Assembly: GCA_902607625.1 (NCBI GenBank)
Contig: CACLKR010000005.1
Location: forward strand, 1-64,000
DNA: 64,000 nt
Direction of reading: 5' to 3'
DNA from: an uncultured Pelagibacteraceae bacterium
Lineage (GTDB): Bacteria; Pseudomonadota; Alphaproteobacteria; Pelagibacterales; Pelagibacteraceae
The position numbers were made by a program, and so were the translations under genes. Numbering within the stretch: the first letter of the stretch is position 1; every line of letters starts with the position of its first letter. Below the pieces are notes generated by a model, which saw only the letters and a list, made by a program, of their open reading frames with translations, was not told the origin of the DNA and ran no database searches. Below, piece after piece: positions 43,274 through 51,954 of this stretch.

Positions 43274-44110
43274 ATGAATTCAAAATATCAGACTATTAAA
43301 TATAAAAAAAACAAACCAGCAAATATAGAAGACCTGGTATCAATTGAAGAACCACTTGAAATGGTTGTACGCTATAAAAAAGAAAATGAATGGATAGATA
43401 ATTCTATTTCAATAACAATGCGAACACCAAAAAATGACGAAGATTTAATTGTTGGTTTATTATTCTGCGAAGGAATAGTCCAAAAAAATTCAGAAATAGA
43501 AAAGGTTGAATTTTTAGGGGATAAAGTTGGAAAATTTGATTTACAAAATAAAATTCGAGTTACTTTAAATAGTGGCGAAAATCTTGACCTTAAACATCTG
43601 AGAAGAAATTTTTTAACAAACTCCAGTTGTGGTGTGTGTGGAAAAACATCAATGGACTCTTTAGAAATCATTTGCAAGACAAAGATAAATAAAGATGTTC
43701 CGAAGATTAAAAATTCATTAATAACAGAAATTCCTGATCTTTTAAGACAAAGTCAATCTGAATTTTCAAAAACTGGAGGAATACATGCCAGCGCATTATT
43801 TAACAAAGAGGGTAAACCATTAGTAATCAAAGAAGATGTTGGCCGCCATAATGCTTTGGATAAAGTTATTGGTCACAGTTTTAAAAACTCTCTATTTGAT
43901 ACAAAAAATCAATTCATAGCTTGTTCAGGACGATTAAGTTTTGAATTAGTTCAAAAAACTCTTATGGCTAACATTGGGCTTTTAATGGGAGTGGGTGCGC
44001 CAACAAGTCTCGCGATAGATCTGGCAAAACGTTTTGACATGACGTTAATTGGTTTTGTAAAATCTGATAGCTTTAATATATATTGTGGTGAAAATCGTAT
44101 TTTAAAATAA
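43274..44110 (+). CDS. fdhD: formate dehydrogenase accessory sulfurtransferase FdhD
   Basis: A 278-residue FdhD. The conserved Cys loop is 'NSSCGVCGKTSMDSLEI', followed by 'TGGIHASALFN' and 'KEDVGRHNALDKVIG'. It transfers sulfur from IscS to the molybdenum of formate dehydrogenase before insertion of the cofactor. It is 7 bp upstream of the formate dehydrogenase subunit genes. Confidence 0.95.
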   Translation: MNSKYQTIKYKKNKPANIEDLVSIEEPLEMVVRYKKENEWIDNSISITMRTPKNDEDLIVGLLFCEGIVQKNSEIEKVEFLGDKVGKFDLQNKIRVTLNSGENLDLKHLRRNFLTNSSCGVCGKTSMDSLEIICKTKINKDVPKIKNSLITEIPDLLRQSQSEFSKTGGIHASALFNKEGKPLVIKEDVGRHNALDKVIGHSFKNSLFDTKNQFIACSGRLSFELVQKTLMANIGLLMGVGAPTSLAIDLAKRFDMTLIGFVKSDSFNIYCGENRILK

Positions 44111-44117
44111 ATTTATT

Positions 44118-45776
44118 ATGTCAAAAAATATAAGCAAACTTTCAGGAAGAAAAGGTCTTAAAGATAATCTCTTTAAGAGGATGATTGATGCGACCAAAAA
44201 AAACAAAAATGGTAAAGAAATTAAGCAACTTGCTGACGAATACCACGTTGGAATGTCAACGATTCATGGAGCTGAAAGTTTTTACGAATTTTTAAGACCA
44301 GAACATAAAGAAAAAAAAGCATGGATATGTAATGGTAGTGCGTGCATGTGCGCAGGAACACAAGGTAAAGTTAGAAAAAAATTATCAGAAAAATTAGGTG
44401 CGGATAAAATTGGTACGATGTTTTGCTTAGGTCATTGTTATGAAACTAGTTCTTTTCACTACAATGGTCATAATTATTCAGGAAATGATATTGACCAAAT
44501 TGATGAAATTATTAAAGGTAAAAAAATTAATACAAAAAGTATTAATTCAGTAAGTCATGCTACAAAAAGTATATTAATGGGCGAAGACTTATCTACTATT
44601 GAAAAATTTAAAGATTTACTATCACAAATATTAAAAAAAGATAAAAAAGAAACACTTAAAACTATAACCGAATCAAATCTTTGTGGAAGAGGTGGCGCGG
44701 GATTTCCAACTGGTATGAAATGGAATTTTTGCAGTCAAGAAAAAGTAGAAAAAAAATATGTCGTTTGCAATGCTGACGAAGGTGATTCCGGTGCTTTCTC
44801 TGACAGATATCTTTTAGAAGACCAGCCATTAAAAGTATTATTTGGGATGGTAGTTTGTGCTTATATTATTGGAAGTGATGAGGGTGTTCTTTACATTAGA
44901 GGTGAGTATCCTAAATCTATAGAAATTATTAACGGTACAATTAACGAACTAAAAAAATTAAATCTTTTAGGTAAAAATATTCTAGGTACTGATTTTTCTT
45001 ACGACTTATATATTTGCATTGGTCAAGGAGCTTATATATGTGGGGAGGAAACTGCACTAATAGCATCTATTGAAGGAAGACGGGCTGAAGTTGATGTTAG
45101 ACCCCCTTTTCCAACTGTAGAAGGGCTTTATAAAAAACCGACTGTAGTAAATAATGTAGAAACTTTAGCAGCTATACCTGGCATATTAAAACATGGCGCA
45201 AAATCTTTTTCATCTATTGGAAATGTTAAGTCCGCTGGTACAAAACTTGTTTGCTTAGATAGTTTATTTAAAAATCCTGGTGTTTATGAAATGGATATGG
45301 GAACTCCTATGAAAAAAATCATTTATGATATTGGGGGTGGATTTATTAAACCCGTAAAAGCTTTGCAAGTTGGCGGACCACTTGGTGGCGTTATTCCAAT
45401 TAAAGAAGTAGAAAAGTTAAATTTAGACTTTCAAGAATTTGCGAAAGCGGGGTTTATGTTGGGACACGGTAGTATTGTAAGCATCCCGGAAGACTTTAAT
45501 ATGATTGAATATATTCATCATTTATTCAAATTTTCCGCAGAAGAATCTTGTGGAAAATGTTTCCCTGGAAGACTAGGTTCTTATCGAGGTAAAGAAATGT
45601 TTGACCAAGCAATTAATAAAACAAACAAAATTCCAATAAAACTTTTAAACGAATTACTTATTACTATGCAAAAAGGCAGTTTATGCGCTCTTTGTGGAGC
45701 TATTCCACTGCCCATCCAGAACATACTTAAACATTTTACCGATGAATTTATAACTGATATAAATCAAGAAGCTTAG
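44118..45776 (+). CDS. fdsB: NAD-dependent formate dehydrogenase diaphorase subunit, FdsG-FdsB fusion
   Basis: A 552-residue fusion. Residues 1-150 are NuoE/FdsG-like, with [2Fe-2S] cysteines in 'WICNGSACMCAG' and 'MFCLGHCYE'. The rest is NuoF/FdsB-like: FMN/NAD motifs 'GRGGAGFPTGMKWNF', 'NADEGDSGAFSDRYLL' and 'GAYICGEETALIASIEG'. The final [4Fe-4S] site reads 'ESCGKCFPGRLG' and 'GSLCALCG': the third Cys of the usual C-x2-C-x2-C is Gly484, and an extra Cys is at 526. It should carry electrons from FdsA to NAD+. It is 7 bp upstream of fdsA. Confidence 0.92.
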   Translation: MSKNISKLSGRKGLKDNLFKRMIDATKKNKNGKEIKQLADEYHVGMSTIHGAESFYEFLRPEHKEKKAWICNGSACMCAGTQGKVRKKLSEKLGADKIGTMFCLGHCYETSSFHYNGHNYSGNDIDQIDEIIKGKKINTKSINSVSHATKSILMGEDLSTIEKFKDLLSQILKKDKKETLKTITESNLCGRGGAGFPTGMKWNFCSQEKVEKKYVVCNADEGDSGAFSDRYLLEDQPLKVLFGMVVCAYIIGSDEGVLYIRGEYPKSIEIINGTINELKKLNLLGKNILGTDFSYDLYICIGQGAYICGEETALIASIEGRRAEVDVRPPFPTVEGLYKKPTVVNNVETLAAIPGILKHGAKSFSSIGNVKSAGTKLVCLDSLFKNPGVYEMDMGTPMKKIIYDIGGGFIKPVKALQVGGPLGGVIPIKEVEKLNLDFQEFAKAGFMLGHGSIVSIPEDFNMIEYIHHLFKFSAEESCGKCFPGRLGSYRGKEMFDQAINKTNKIPIKLLNELLITMQKGSLCALCGAIPLPIQNILKHFTDEFITDINQEA

Positions 45777-45783
45777 GGGAATA

Positions 45784-48588
45784 ATGAAAAACGGAAAAAA
45801 CGGAAAAAACGGATCAAACGGCAAAGACCATAAAATTGCTTATATTGATGGTGTTGCCCATCAAATTAAATCTGGCCATACCTCTGTTTTAAAATTCGTT
45901 AGAGAACACGTTGGAAAAGATAAAATTCCAAGCTTATGTGACGATCCAAATTTAGTCCCATATGGAGCTTGTAGAGTCTGTTCAGTAGATGTTGCTCTTA
46001 AGAAAGATGGACCAACAAAAACAGTAGCGTCTTGCCATACCCCGGTAACTGAAGGTTCGTATATTTTAACTAATAATGAAGATTTAACAAAACTGAGAAA
46101 AAATATTGTTGAACTTGTTCTTACTGACCATCCAATGACATGTTCAACTTGTGAGGTAAATAATAATTGTGAATTACAAACTGTAGCTAACGATCTAGGT
46201 ATAAACGAACACCGTTATAATAAACCAAAACAAAATAAAGGAATTCCAAAAGATACTTCGCATGCATATATGCGAATGAATTTAGATAACTGTATTAATT
46301 GTGGACGTTGTGTAAGAGCTTGTGATGAAATTCAAGGTTCGTTTGTTTTAACGATGAGCGGAAGAGGTTTCGATTCAAAAATTACAACAGATAATGATTT
46401 GATGTTTGGCGACTCTTCTTGTGTTGCTTGTGGAGCTTGTGCTCACACTTGTCCAACAGATGCGATATCAGATGTTTTTGCTTCTAAATCGGCTGACTAT
46501 GATGAAAAAGTTAGAACGACCTGTTCTTATTGTGGAGTGGGATGTAATTTAGAAGCATCAGTAAAAGATGGCAAAGTAGTTTCTATTGATACACCAAAAG
46601 AAACAGAAGTAAATGCAGGACATACTTGTATAAAAGGTAGATATGCATTTGGTTTCTATGATCATCCAGACAGATTAAGAAGTCCCCTAATAAAAAGAAA
46701 TGGTAAGTTTGAGAAAGCGTCTTGGGATGAAGCTTATGATTATATTAAAAACAAATTAGAAAAAATAATAAAAGAGAATGGCCCTGATGCTGTTGCGGGT
46801 ATTTCATCTGCGAGATGTACAAACGAGGAAAATTATGTTTTTCAAAAAATGATTAGAGCTACAATAGGCACAAATAATATTGATTGTTGTGCAAGAATTT
46901 GTCATTCACCAACCGCATGGGGTATGCAACAAACATTTGGAACGGGAGCTGCCACAAATTCTACGGAAGACATTTATCATGCAGATCTATTTTTAGTAAT
47001 TGGTGCAAATCCAACAAATGCACATCCAGTTACCGGTGCAAAAATTAAACAACAGGTGATGAAAGGTAAAAAACTAATAGTTTTAGATCCTATAACAACT
47101 GATGTAGCAAAATTAGCAGATTATCATATTAGGTTAAGACCTGGAACAAATGTAGCGGTTTTAAATATGATGTTGTATTTCATCGTAGAATCTAAATTAC
47201 ATAAAGAAGATTTTATTTTAAGCAGAACAGAAGGTTTTGAAAACTTCCTTAAAGAAATTAAAAAATTAGATATTGATCATTTGGCTAAGGTTGCGGGCGT
47301 TGATAAACAGCAAGTAAAAGAAGCCGCAATAGCATACGCTACTGCAAAAAATTCAATGGAGTTTCATGGTCTTGGAGTTACAGAGCAGGAACAAGGTTCA
47401 AAAACAGTAATGCTAATTGCCGATCTTGCAATGATAACAGGAAATATTGGAAGGCCAGGTGTTGGTGTAAATCCACTAAGAGGCCAAAATAATGTTCAAG
47501 GTGCGGCGGACATGGGCTGTCAACCACATCAAGGTGCAGGATATTTTCCAGTTGCTGATAAAAAAATTCAAGATTTCTATTCTGAAAAATACGGTGTCGT
47601 TCATCCAACAAAAGCTGGTTTAAAAATTCCACAAATTTTTGATGCAGCGATAAATAAAGAGGTAAGAGCAGTATGGATTATTGGTGAAGATGTTGTTCAA
47701 ACAGATCCTAATAGTGCTCACGTTGCTAAGGCAATGAATGCATTGGACTTATTAGTGGTTCAAGAAATATTTATGAGTGAAACTGCTAAACATGCAGATG
47801 TAGTTTTGCCTGGAACAACTTTCTTAGAAAAAGATGGAACTTTCACAAACACTGAAAGAAGAGTCCAAAGAGTTAATAAAGCTGCAGAACCTCTTCCAGG
47901 AACAAAAACGGATGGTCTCATTGTTACAGAAATGATGCAAAAACTTGGCTATGATCAAAAATTATATGATGCTGACGAAGTATTAGCTGAAATTGCTAAT
48001 GTGGTCCCTTTCTTCAAAGGTATAACTCGAGAAAGATTAGGAAAATTAGGATTACAATGGCCAGTGAAAGAAGATGGAACAGATACAAAAATTCTGCATG
48101 AAAAAGAATTTAAATTAGGAAAAGGTAGAATTAAATATTTTGACTGGAAAGAAAGTGCTGAATTAGAGAAAAATAAAAAAGATTTTCCATTAATACTAAC
48201 TACAAGTAGAGTATTACAACACTACAATGCAGCAACGATGACGAAAAGAACTAAAAATATTAAAATTGTAGATGAAGACGTTTTGTTAATTCATCCAAAA
48301 GATGCAAAATATAGAGAGTTAAACACAGGAGATATCGCGAGACTTTATTCAGGAAGAGGGGAAGTTTCTTTAAAAGTTGAAGTTACTGAAAAAGTTAAAG
48401 AAGGTATAGTCTTTACCACTTTCCATTTCCCAGAACACATGGTCAATATGGTAACTGGTCATGGAAAAGATGAAGAAACAATGTGTGCTGAATATAAAGT
48501 ATCAGCTGTCGAGGTTCAAAAAATATCAAATCAATTTAAAACAAAAGTTTCAACTGAAAAAAATCAAGCAGAAGTATTGAAAGCTTAA
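45784..48588 (+). CDS. fdsA: NAD-dependent formate dehydrogenase catalytic subunit
   Basis: A 934-residue FdsA-type enzyme. The N-terminus has KNG repeats, then a NuoG-like [2Fe-2S] domain ('SLCDDPNLVPYGACRVCSVD'), the His/Cys cluster 'HPMTCSTCEVNNNCEL', two [4Fe-4S] ferredoxin motifs ('NCINCGRCVRACDEI', 'SCVACGACAHTCPTDAI') and the bis-MGD cluster 'TCSYCGVGCNLEA'. The Mo-ligand Cys is in 'CARICHSPTAWG'; no selenocysteine TGA is used. It oxidises formate to CO2 in the cytoplasm. A good ribosome site (GGGGA) lies before the ATG. Confidence 0.95.
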   Translation: MKNGKNGKNGSNGKDHKIAYIDGVAHQIKSGHTSVLKFVREHVGKDKIPSLCDDPNLVPYGACRVCSVDVALKKDGPTKTVASCHTPVTEGSYILTNNEDLTKLRKNIVELVLTDHPMTCSTCEVNNNCELQTVANDLGINEHRYNKPKQNKGIPKDTSHAYMRMNLDNCINCGRCVRACDEIQGSFVLTMSGRGFDSKITTDNDLMFGDSSCVACGACAHTCPTDAISDVFASKSADYDEKVRTTCSYCGVGCNLEASVKDGKVVSIDTPKETEVNAGHTCIKGRYAFGFYDHPDRLRSPLIKRNGKFEKASWDEAYDYIKNKLEKIIKENGPDAVAGISSARCTNEENYVFQKMIRATIGTNNIDCCARICHSPTAWGMQQTFGTGAATNSTEDIYHADLFLVIGANPTNAHPVTGAKIKQQVMKGKKLIVLDPITTDVAKLADYHIRLRPGTNVAVLNMMLYFIVESKLHKEDFILSRTEGFENFLKEIKKLDIDHLAKVAGVDKQQVKEAAIAYATAKNSMEFHGLGVTEQEQGSKTVMLIADLAMITGNIGRPGVGVNPLRGQNNVQGAADMGCQPHQGAGYFPVADKKIQDFYSEKYGVVHPTKAGLKIPQIFDAAINKEVRAVWIIGEDVVQTDPNSAHVAKAMNALDLLVVQEIFMSETAKHADVVLPGTTFLEKDGTFTNTERRVQRVNKAAEPLPGTKTDGLIVTEMMQKLGYDQKLYDADEVLAEIANVVPFFKGITRERLGKLGLQWPVKEDGTDTKILHEKEFKLGKGRIKYFDWKESAELEKNKKDFPLILTTSRVLQHYNAATMTKRTKNIKIVDEDVLLIHPKDAKYRELNTGDIARLYSGRGEVSLKVEVTEKVKEGIVFTTFHFPEHMVNMVTGHGKDEETMCAEYKVSAVEVQKISNQFKTKVSTEKNQAEVLKA

Positions 48589-48595
48589 AATTTTA

Positions 48596-48892
48596 ATGCA
48601 ATTAAATGGAACTGATTTCCAGATCAAAGTTTGGAAAGCGTTAAAAAAAATTAAAAAAGGGAAAGTTAAAACTTATAAAGAGATTGCTATAGCTATAAAT
48701 AGGCCTAAAGCGGCTAGGGCTGTGGCCAATGCTTGTGCAAAAAACCCATATGCGCCTAAAGTACCTTGTCATCGTGTTATTAAGTCTGATGGAACTCTAG
48801 GAGGCTTCTCTTCTCCCGGCGGTACAAAAACCAAGAAAAAAATGCTTAGAAGAGAAGGCTTTTCACTCAAAAAATATAAAAAAAATAGTTAA
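48596..48892 (+). CDS. ogt: methylated-DNA--protein-cysteine methyltransferase, catalytic-domain-only
   Basis: A 98-residue protein corresponding to the DNA-binding/catalytic domain of O6-alkylguanine transferases. It contains 'TYKEIAIAINRPKAARAVAN' (helix-turn-helix and Arg finger), 'NPYAPKVPCHRVIKSDGTLG' with the acceptor Cys, and 'KKMLRREG'. The N-terminal ribonuclease-like domain of full-length Ogt is missing, as in short bacterial MGMT forms. It follows fdsA by 7 bp. Formate or formaldehyde metabolism next to alkylation repair may be chance. Confidence 0.88.
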   Translation: MQLNGTDFQIKVWKALKKIKKGKVKTYKEIAIAINRPKAARAVANACAKNPYAPKVPCHRVIKSDGTLGGFSSPGGTKTKKKMLRREGFSLKKYKKNS

Positions 48893-48906
48893 GAAATAAA
48901 CTATTC

Positions 48907-50010
48907 TTATAAAACGTAAGGTTCTGTTCTTTTTTGTTTAGCAGAGATTCTATCCAACCCAAAACAAGACAAATCTATAGTCTGATATTTTCCAGTAGTG
49001 ATTAGTTCGGTTAAACCTCTACCAATTCCTGGTGATTGCATCAAACCTCTGCCTGTAAACCCGGTAGCTAAAAATACATTTTCATATTTTGGATGTTTTC
49101 CTACAATTGCATTATTATCTAAAGTGTTACAATCATAGTATCCGGCCCAACCTCCTGTTAATTTTAATTGCTCAAATTCAGGAACTCTATTCGCCAAAGC
49201 AGGCCAAACAAGACTCTCGAAATCATCCCATTCAGGTTCTAAATCTGGGGAATCAAATTTAGAATTTGGTGAACCTGCAAGATACTCCTTACCTTCTGGT
49301 CTCCAGTACACACCCGATGGCAAGTCTCCTGTTAAAGGCATGTCTGCATAATGTTTAGGGCATTTTACTCGAAACACAGTATGCTTTTGTGGTACAACCG
49401 GTATGTCATCTAATAATTCTTTGGTCCAACATCCAGCTGCAGATACAATTGTTTTGGCTTTAATATCACTTAGTTTTTCAACGTTTCCTTTTTCAAATTT
49501 AGCACCTAATTCAATAGCTTTATTTTTTAAAGCATTATGAAACATATGGGGATCAATCCAACCTTCAATTTTACTATCAGTATAAGTTGCTGTTTCCAAA
49601 CCTTCCGGATTTATCCAACTAAAAATTTCTTTCAAATTGCTTGCAGGAATATTTTTTGTACCTGCATCACACGCTTTATGATTTTTTAATGCTTCATACT
49701 GCTCCTCTGCGTGCTCTGGTCCAAACAATAATAGATAACCATTCGGTACCATACTAGCTGTTGGATTGGGATTGTTTTTTGTCTTTAGTGTATTGGAAAT
49801 GTCAGAAATAAACTCTAAAGCAAATTTACCTAAGTTGATGTTTTCTTTTTGAAAAAATTGTCTTCTAAAACCACCTAAAGATAAAGGAAATGATGCTTTT
49901 TTATAACTTGGATCTCTTTCTATTACTCTAACTTTTCTACCCTCTTTTGATAAAAAATATGCCGTGGATGCTCCAATAATTCCACCGCCAACTATGACTA
50001 CATCATCCAT
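48907..50010 (-). CDS. DadA/SoxB-like FAD-dependent amine oxidoreductase
   Basis: A 367-residue DAO-family flavoprotein. FAD motif 'DVVIVGGGIIGASTAYFLS' is at residues 3-21; 'GGFRRQFFQKENI' and the C-terminal 'VFLATGFTGRGLMQSPGIGR' are also present. The family oxidises D-amino acids, sarcosine or related N-methyl amines. The 'CNTLDNNAIVG' region is typical of SoxB/DadA relatives. The substrate is not assigned. It is convergent with ogt and 31 bp upstream of nothing else on its strand. Confidence 0.85.
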   Translation of the reverse strand: MDDVVIVGGGIIGASTAYFLSKEGRKVRVIERDPSYKKASFPLSLGGFRRQFFQKENINLGKFALEFISDISNTLKTKNNPNPTASMVPNGYLLLFGPEHAEEQYEALKNHKACDAGTKNIPASNLKEIFSWINPEGLETATYTDSKIEGWIDPHMFHNALKNKAIELGAKFEKGNVEKLSDIKAKTIVSAAGCWTKELLDDIPVVPQKHTVFRVKCPKHYADMPLTGDLPSGVYWRPEGKEYLAGSPNSKFDSPDLEPEWDDFESLVWPALANRVPEFEQLKLTGGWAGYYDCNTLDNNAIVGKHPKYENVFLATGFTGRGLMQSPGIGRGLTELITTGKYQTIDLSCFGLDRISAKQKRTEPYVL

Positions 50011-50041
50011 GAATCCCCATTTTTGGGAAGCATATCACAAT

Positions 50042-50512
50042 TTAATTTAGGGTAAAAATATAGAAATTTAAAACGAATGCGTAACTTAACCACATAAGGT
50101 AAGGGATCATTAAAAATGAGCTAAGTTTATTGATTGGATAGTATAATTTGATTAACCAAGAAACCAAAAAAATAATTACTGCAATTATTATTAAGGATAC
50201 AAGTATTAGGTGAAGTCCGAAAAAAAACAAACTCCAACTTCCGTTAATAAATAAATGAATAAAATAAATATATATAACTTTTTCAGATCTATTTGGATTA
50301 ATCCAAATTAACCAAATTGCAACGGACATTGCTAAATACAAGATTATCCATACTGGGGCAAAAATCCAATCAGGCGGGTTAAAAGTAGGTTTTATAATTG
50401 TAGAATACCATGGTTCCTTAGAAAGGCTTGTAACTAGGCCACCCCACGCTGATGCACCAAAAGCAAGAGTTACAAATACTAATAAAGAAATAATTTTTTT
50501 AGGTAAGGTCAT
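50042..50512 (-). CDS. tspO: TspO/MBR family tryptophan-rich sensory protein
   Basis: A 156-residue membrane protein with five hydrophobic segments and the TspO pattern of conserved Trp and Pro residues: 'GLVTSLSKEPWYSTIIKPTF', 'NPPDWIFAPVWIILYLAMS' and 'GSWSLFFFGLHLI'. TspO proteins bind porphyrins and related compounds and affect oxidative-stress responses. The start overlaps a short upstream reading frame (TAATG), so translation could be coupled. Confidence 0.9.
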   Translation of the reverse strand: MTLPKKIISLLVFVTLAFGASAWGGLVTSLSKEPWYSTIIKPTFNPPDWIFAPVWIILYLAMSVAIWLIWINPNRSEKVIYIYFIHLFINGSWSLFFFGLHLILVSLIIIAVIIFLVSWLIKLYYPINKLSSFLMIPYLMWLSYAFVLNFYIFTLN

Positions 50513-50574
50513 TAATAATTTTTGGGTCCTATTTTGCTAATCCAGACATTTTCTTCATCATTATAAGGAAACAT
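50512..50574 (-). CDS. possible 20-residue upstream ORF coupled to tspO
   Basis: A short frame from an ATG at 50574 encodes 20 residues, ending in TAA that shares one base with the tspO ATG. The composition (Pro, Tyr, Asn, Asp, Glu, Trp) is not the Lys/Ile/Phe-rich pattern of random AT-rich frames. No strong ribosome site precedes it. It could be a leader peptide, a remnant, or chance. Confidence 0.3.
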   Translation of the reverse strand: MFPYNDEENVWISKIGPKNY

Positions 50575-50668
50575 GCTGTGATATATAATCTTTAAATCTT
50601 TTTGTTCTACACACATCATGTCGCACATTTACTGTTACATTTTTATTAAAAGACGTTAAGGTTAACGA

Positions 50669-51424
50669 ATGTCGAAAAAAGTATGGATTACAGGTGCAAG
50701 CAGTGGAATTGGAAAAGCGCTTGCCATAAAATTTTCTAATGAAGGTTGGCAAGTTGCCGCATCTGCTAGAAGAGAAAATTTACTTAAAGATTTAAACAAT
50801 CAAAACCCAAATATTCACCCTTTTCCTTTAGATGTAAAGAACGAAGATGAAGCTAAAAATATTTTTCAAAATATAATAAAAAAATTTGAAACGGTAGATA
50901 TTTCTGTTTTTTGTACAGGTATCCATGACCCTGATGCAGAAAAAAAGCTAAGTTCAGAAAAAATAAGGGAAATTATGGAAACAAATTTTTTTGGAACTTT
51001 AAACTGTATTATGGCGGTAAATACTTATTTTAGAGAAAAAAAAAGTGGTCACATTTCAATAGTTTCTTCTGTTGCAGGTTACAGAGGTTTGCCAGCAGCT
51101 TCGGGTTACTGTGCATCTAAGTCAGCTCTGACGAGCCTAGCTGAAAGTCTTTATTTTGACTTTAAAAGACACAACGTAAGAGTTTCATTGGTAAGCCCTG
51201 GATTTATCCAAACTCCTATGACGGATAAAAATAAATTTCCAATGCCAATGATAAAATCTCCTGAATTTGCTGCGGAAAAAATGTTTATTGGTTTAACAAA
51301 AAAAAATGCATTTGAAATTCATTTTCCACTAGCTTTCACAATGATAATGAAATTATTAAAAATTATGCCCAATTGGTTATATTTTTTGTTGATAAAAAAA
51401 GGAATGAAAACTGTTAAATATTAA
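50669..51424 (+). CDS. short-chain dehydrogenase/reductase (SDR)
   Basis: A 251-residue SDR. It has 'KVWITGASSGIGKALAIKFS', the catalytic Ser in 'HISIVSSVAGYRG', 'YCASK' and 'LVSPGFIQTPM'. A C-terminal hydrophobic helix may associate with the membrane. In other proteobacteria, an SDR, a DUF3833 protein, a Cfa-like enzyme, DUF1365 and an amine-oxidase-like flavoprotein often cluster, as here. It is convergent with and overlaps the DUF3833 gene by 4 bp. The 156 bp before it hold tspO's upstream frame and no other gene. Confidence 0.87.
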   Translation: MSKKVWITGASSGIGKALAIKFSNEGWQVAASARRENLLKDLNNQNPNIHPFPLDVKNEDEAKNIFQNIIKKFETVDISVFCTGIHDPDAEKKLSSEKIREIMETNFFGTLNCIMAVNTYFREKKSGHISIVSSVAGYRGLPAASGYCASKSALTSLAESLYFDFKRHNVRVSLVSPGFIQTPMTDKNKFPMPMIKSPEFAAEKMFIGLTKKNAFEIHFPLAFTMIMKLLKIMPNWLYFLLIKKGMKTVKY

Positions 51425-51948
51425 TCTTTTTGAAAAAATACAGTTAATTCCGCAACTTTTATTCCAAACTTAGTCATTGTGGCTCTATTAATAGCAACTT
51501 TCTCATCTTGCTTAAATATCCAATCATCAAAAGTAATTTTCATTTCCTTGCCCTTAACAGGAACTAATAAAACATATTCAAATTTAAAAGCTGGTCCATA
51601 AGAATAACCTTTGGCCTTACCTACAACATCACCTGCTATTCCTTCGTAGTTGTGTTCATCAATTTTGTCTATTTTCCACTGTCTTTTTTGAACTTCACCA
51701 TCTGACCAGTAAAATTTCTCATTTAAAATTAATTGCTTTCCATCCCATTTTCCATTTAGATCAGCTGAAAATTGTCTTGTTACTTTACCAGATCTATTCT
51801 GTAAAATTCCCCAAGCCTTAACGTTGCCTGATAAATAATCTTCTATAATTAGTCTTGGTTTTTGATCTTTAAAATCTATTGGTTTCATACCATTTCCTGA
51901 ACAATTAGTTAATAAAAACGCAACTAATAAAGTAAATATAATTTTCAT
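51421..51948 (-). CDS. DUF3833 family lipoprotein
   Basis: A 175-residue predicted lipoprotein. The signal peptide ends in the lipobox 'FLLTNCSGN', followed by the beta-rich DUF3833 domain ('YLSGNVKAWGILQNRSGKVT', 'DLNGKWDGKQLILNE', 'DDWIFKQDEKVAINRATMTK'). Function is not established; it often accompanies Cfa-like genes. It is 6 bp downstream of the cfa-like gene. Confidence 0.85.
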   Translation of the reverse strand: MKIIFTLLVAFLLTNCSGNGMKPIDFKDQKPRLIIEDYLSGNVKAWGILQNRSGKVTRQFSADLNGKWDGKQLILNEKFYWSDGEVQKRQWKIDKIDEHNYEGIAGDVVGKAKGYSYGPAFKFEYVLLVPVKGKEMKITFDDWIFKQDEKVAINRATMTKFGIKVAELTVFFQKD

Positions 51949-51954
51949 ATTTAA

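Noticed and set aside
50561-50752. Minus-strand 63-residue frame across the SDR start
   Set aside because: It runs antisense through the conserved SDR nucleotide-binding motif and has no homologous look.
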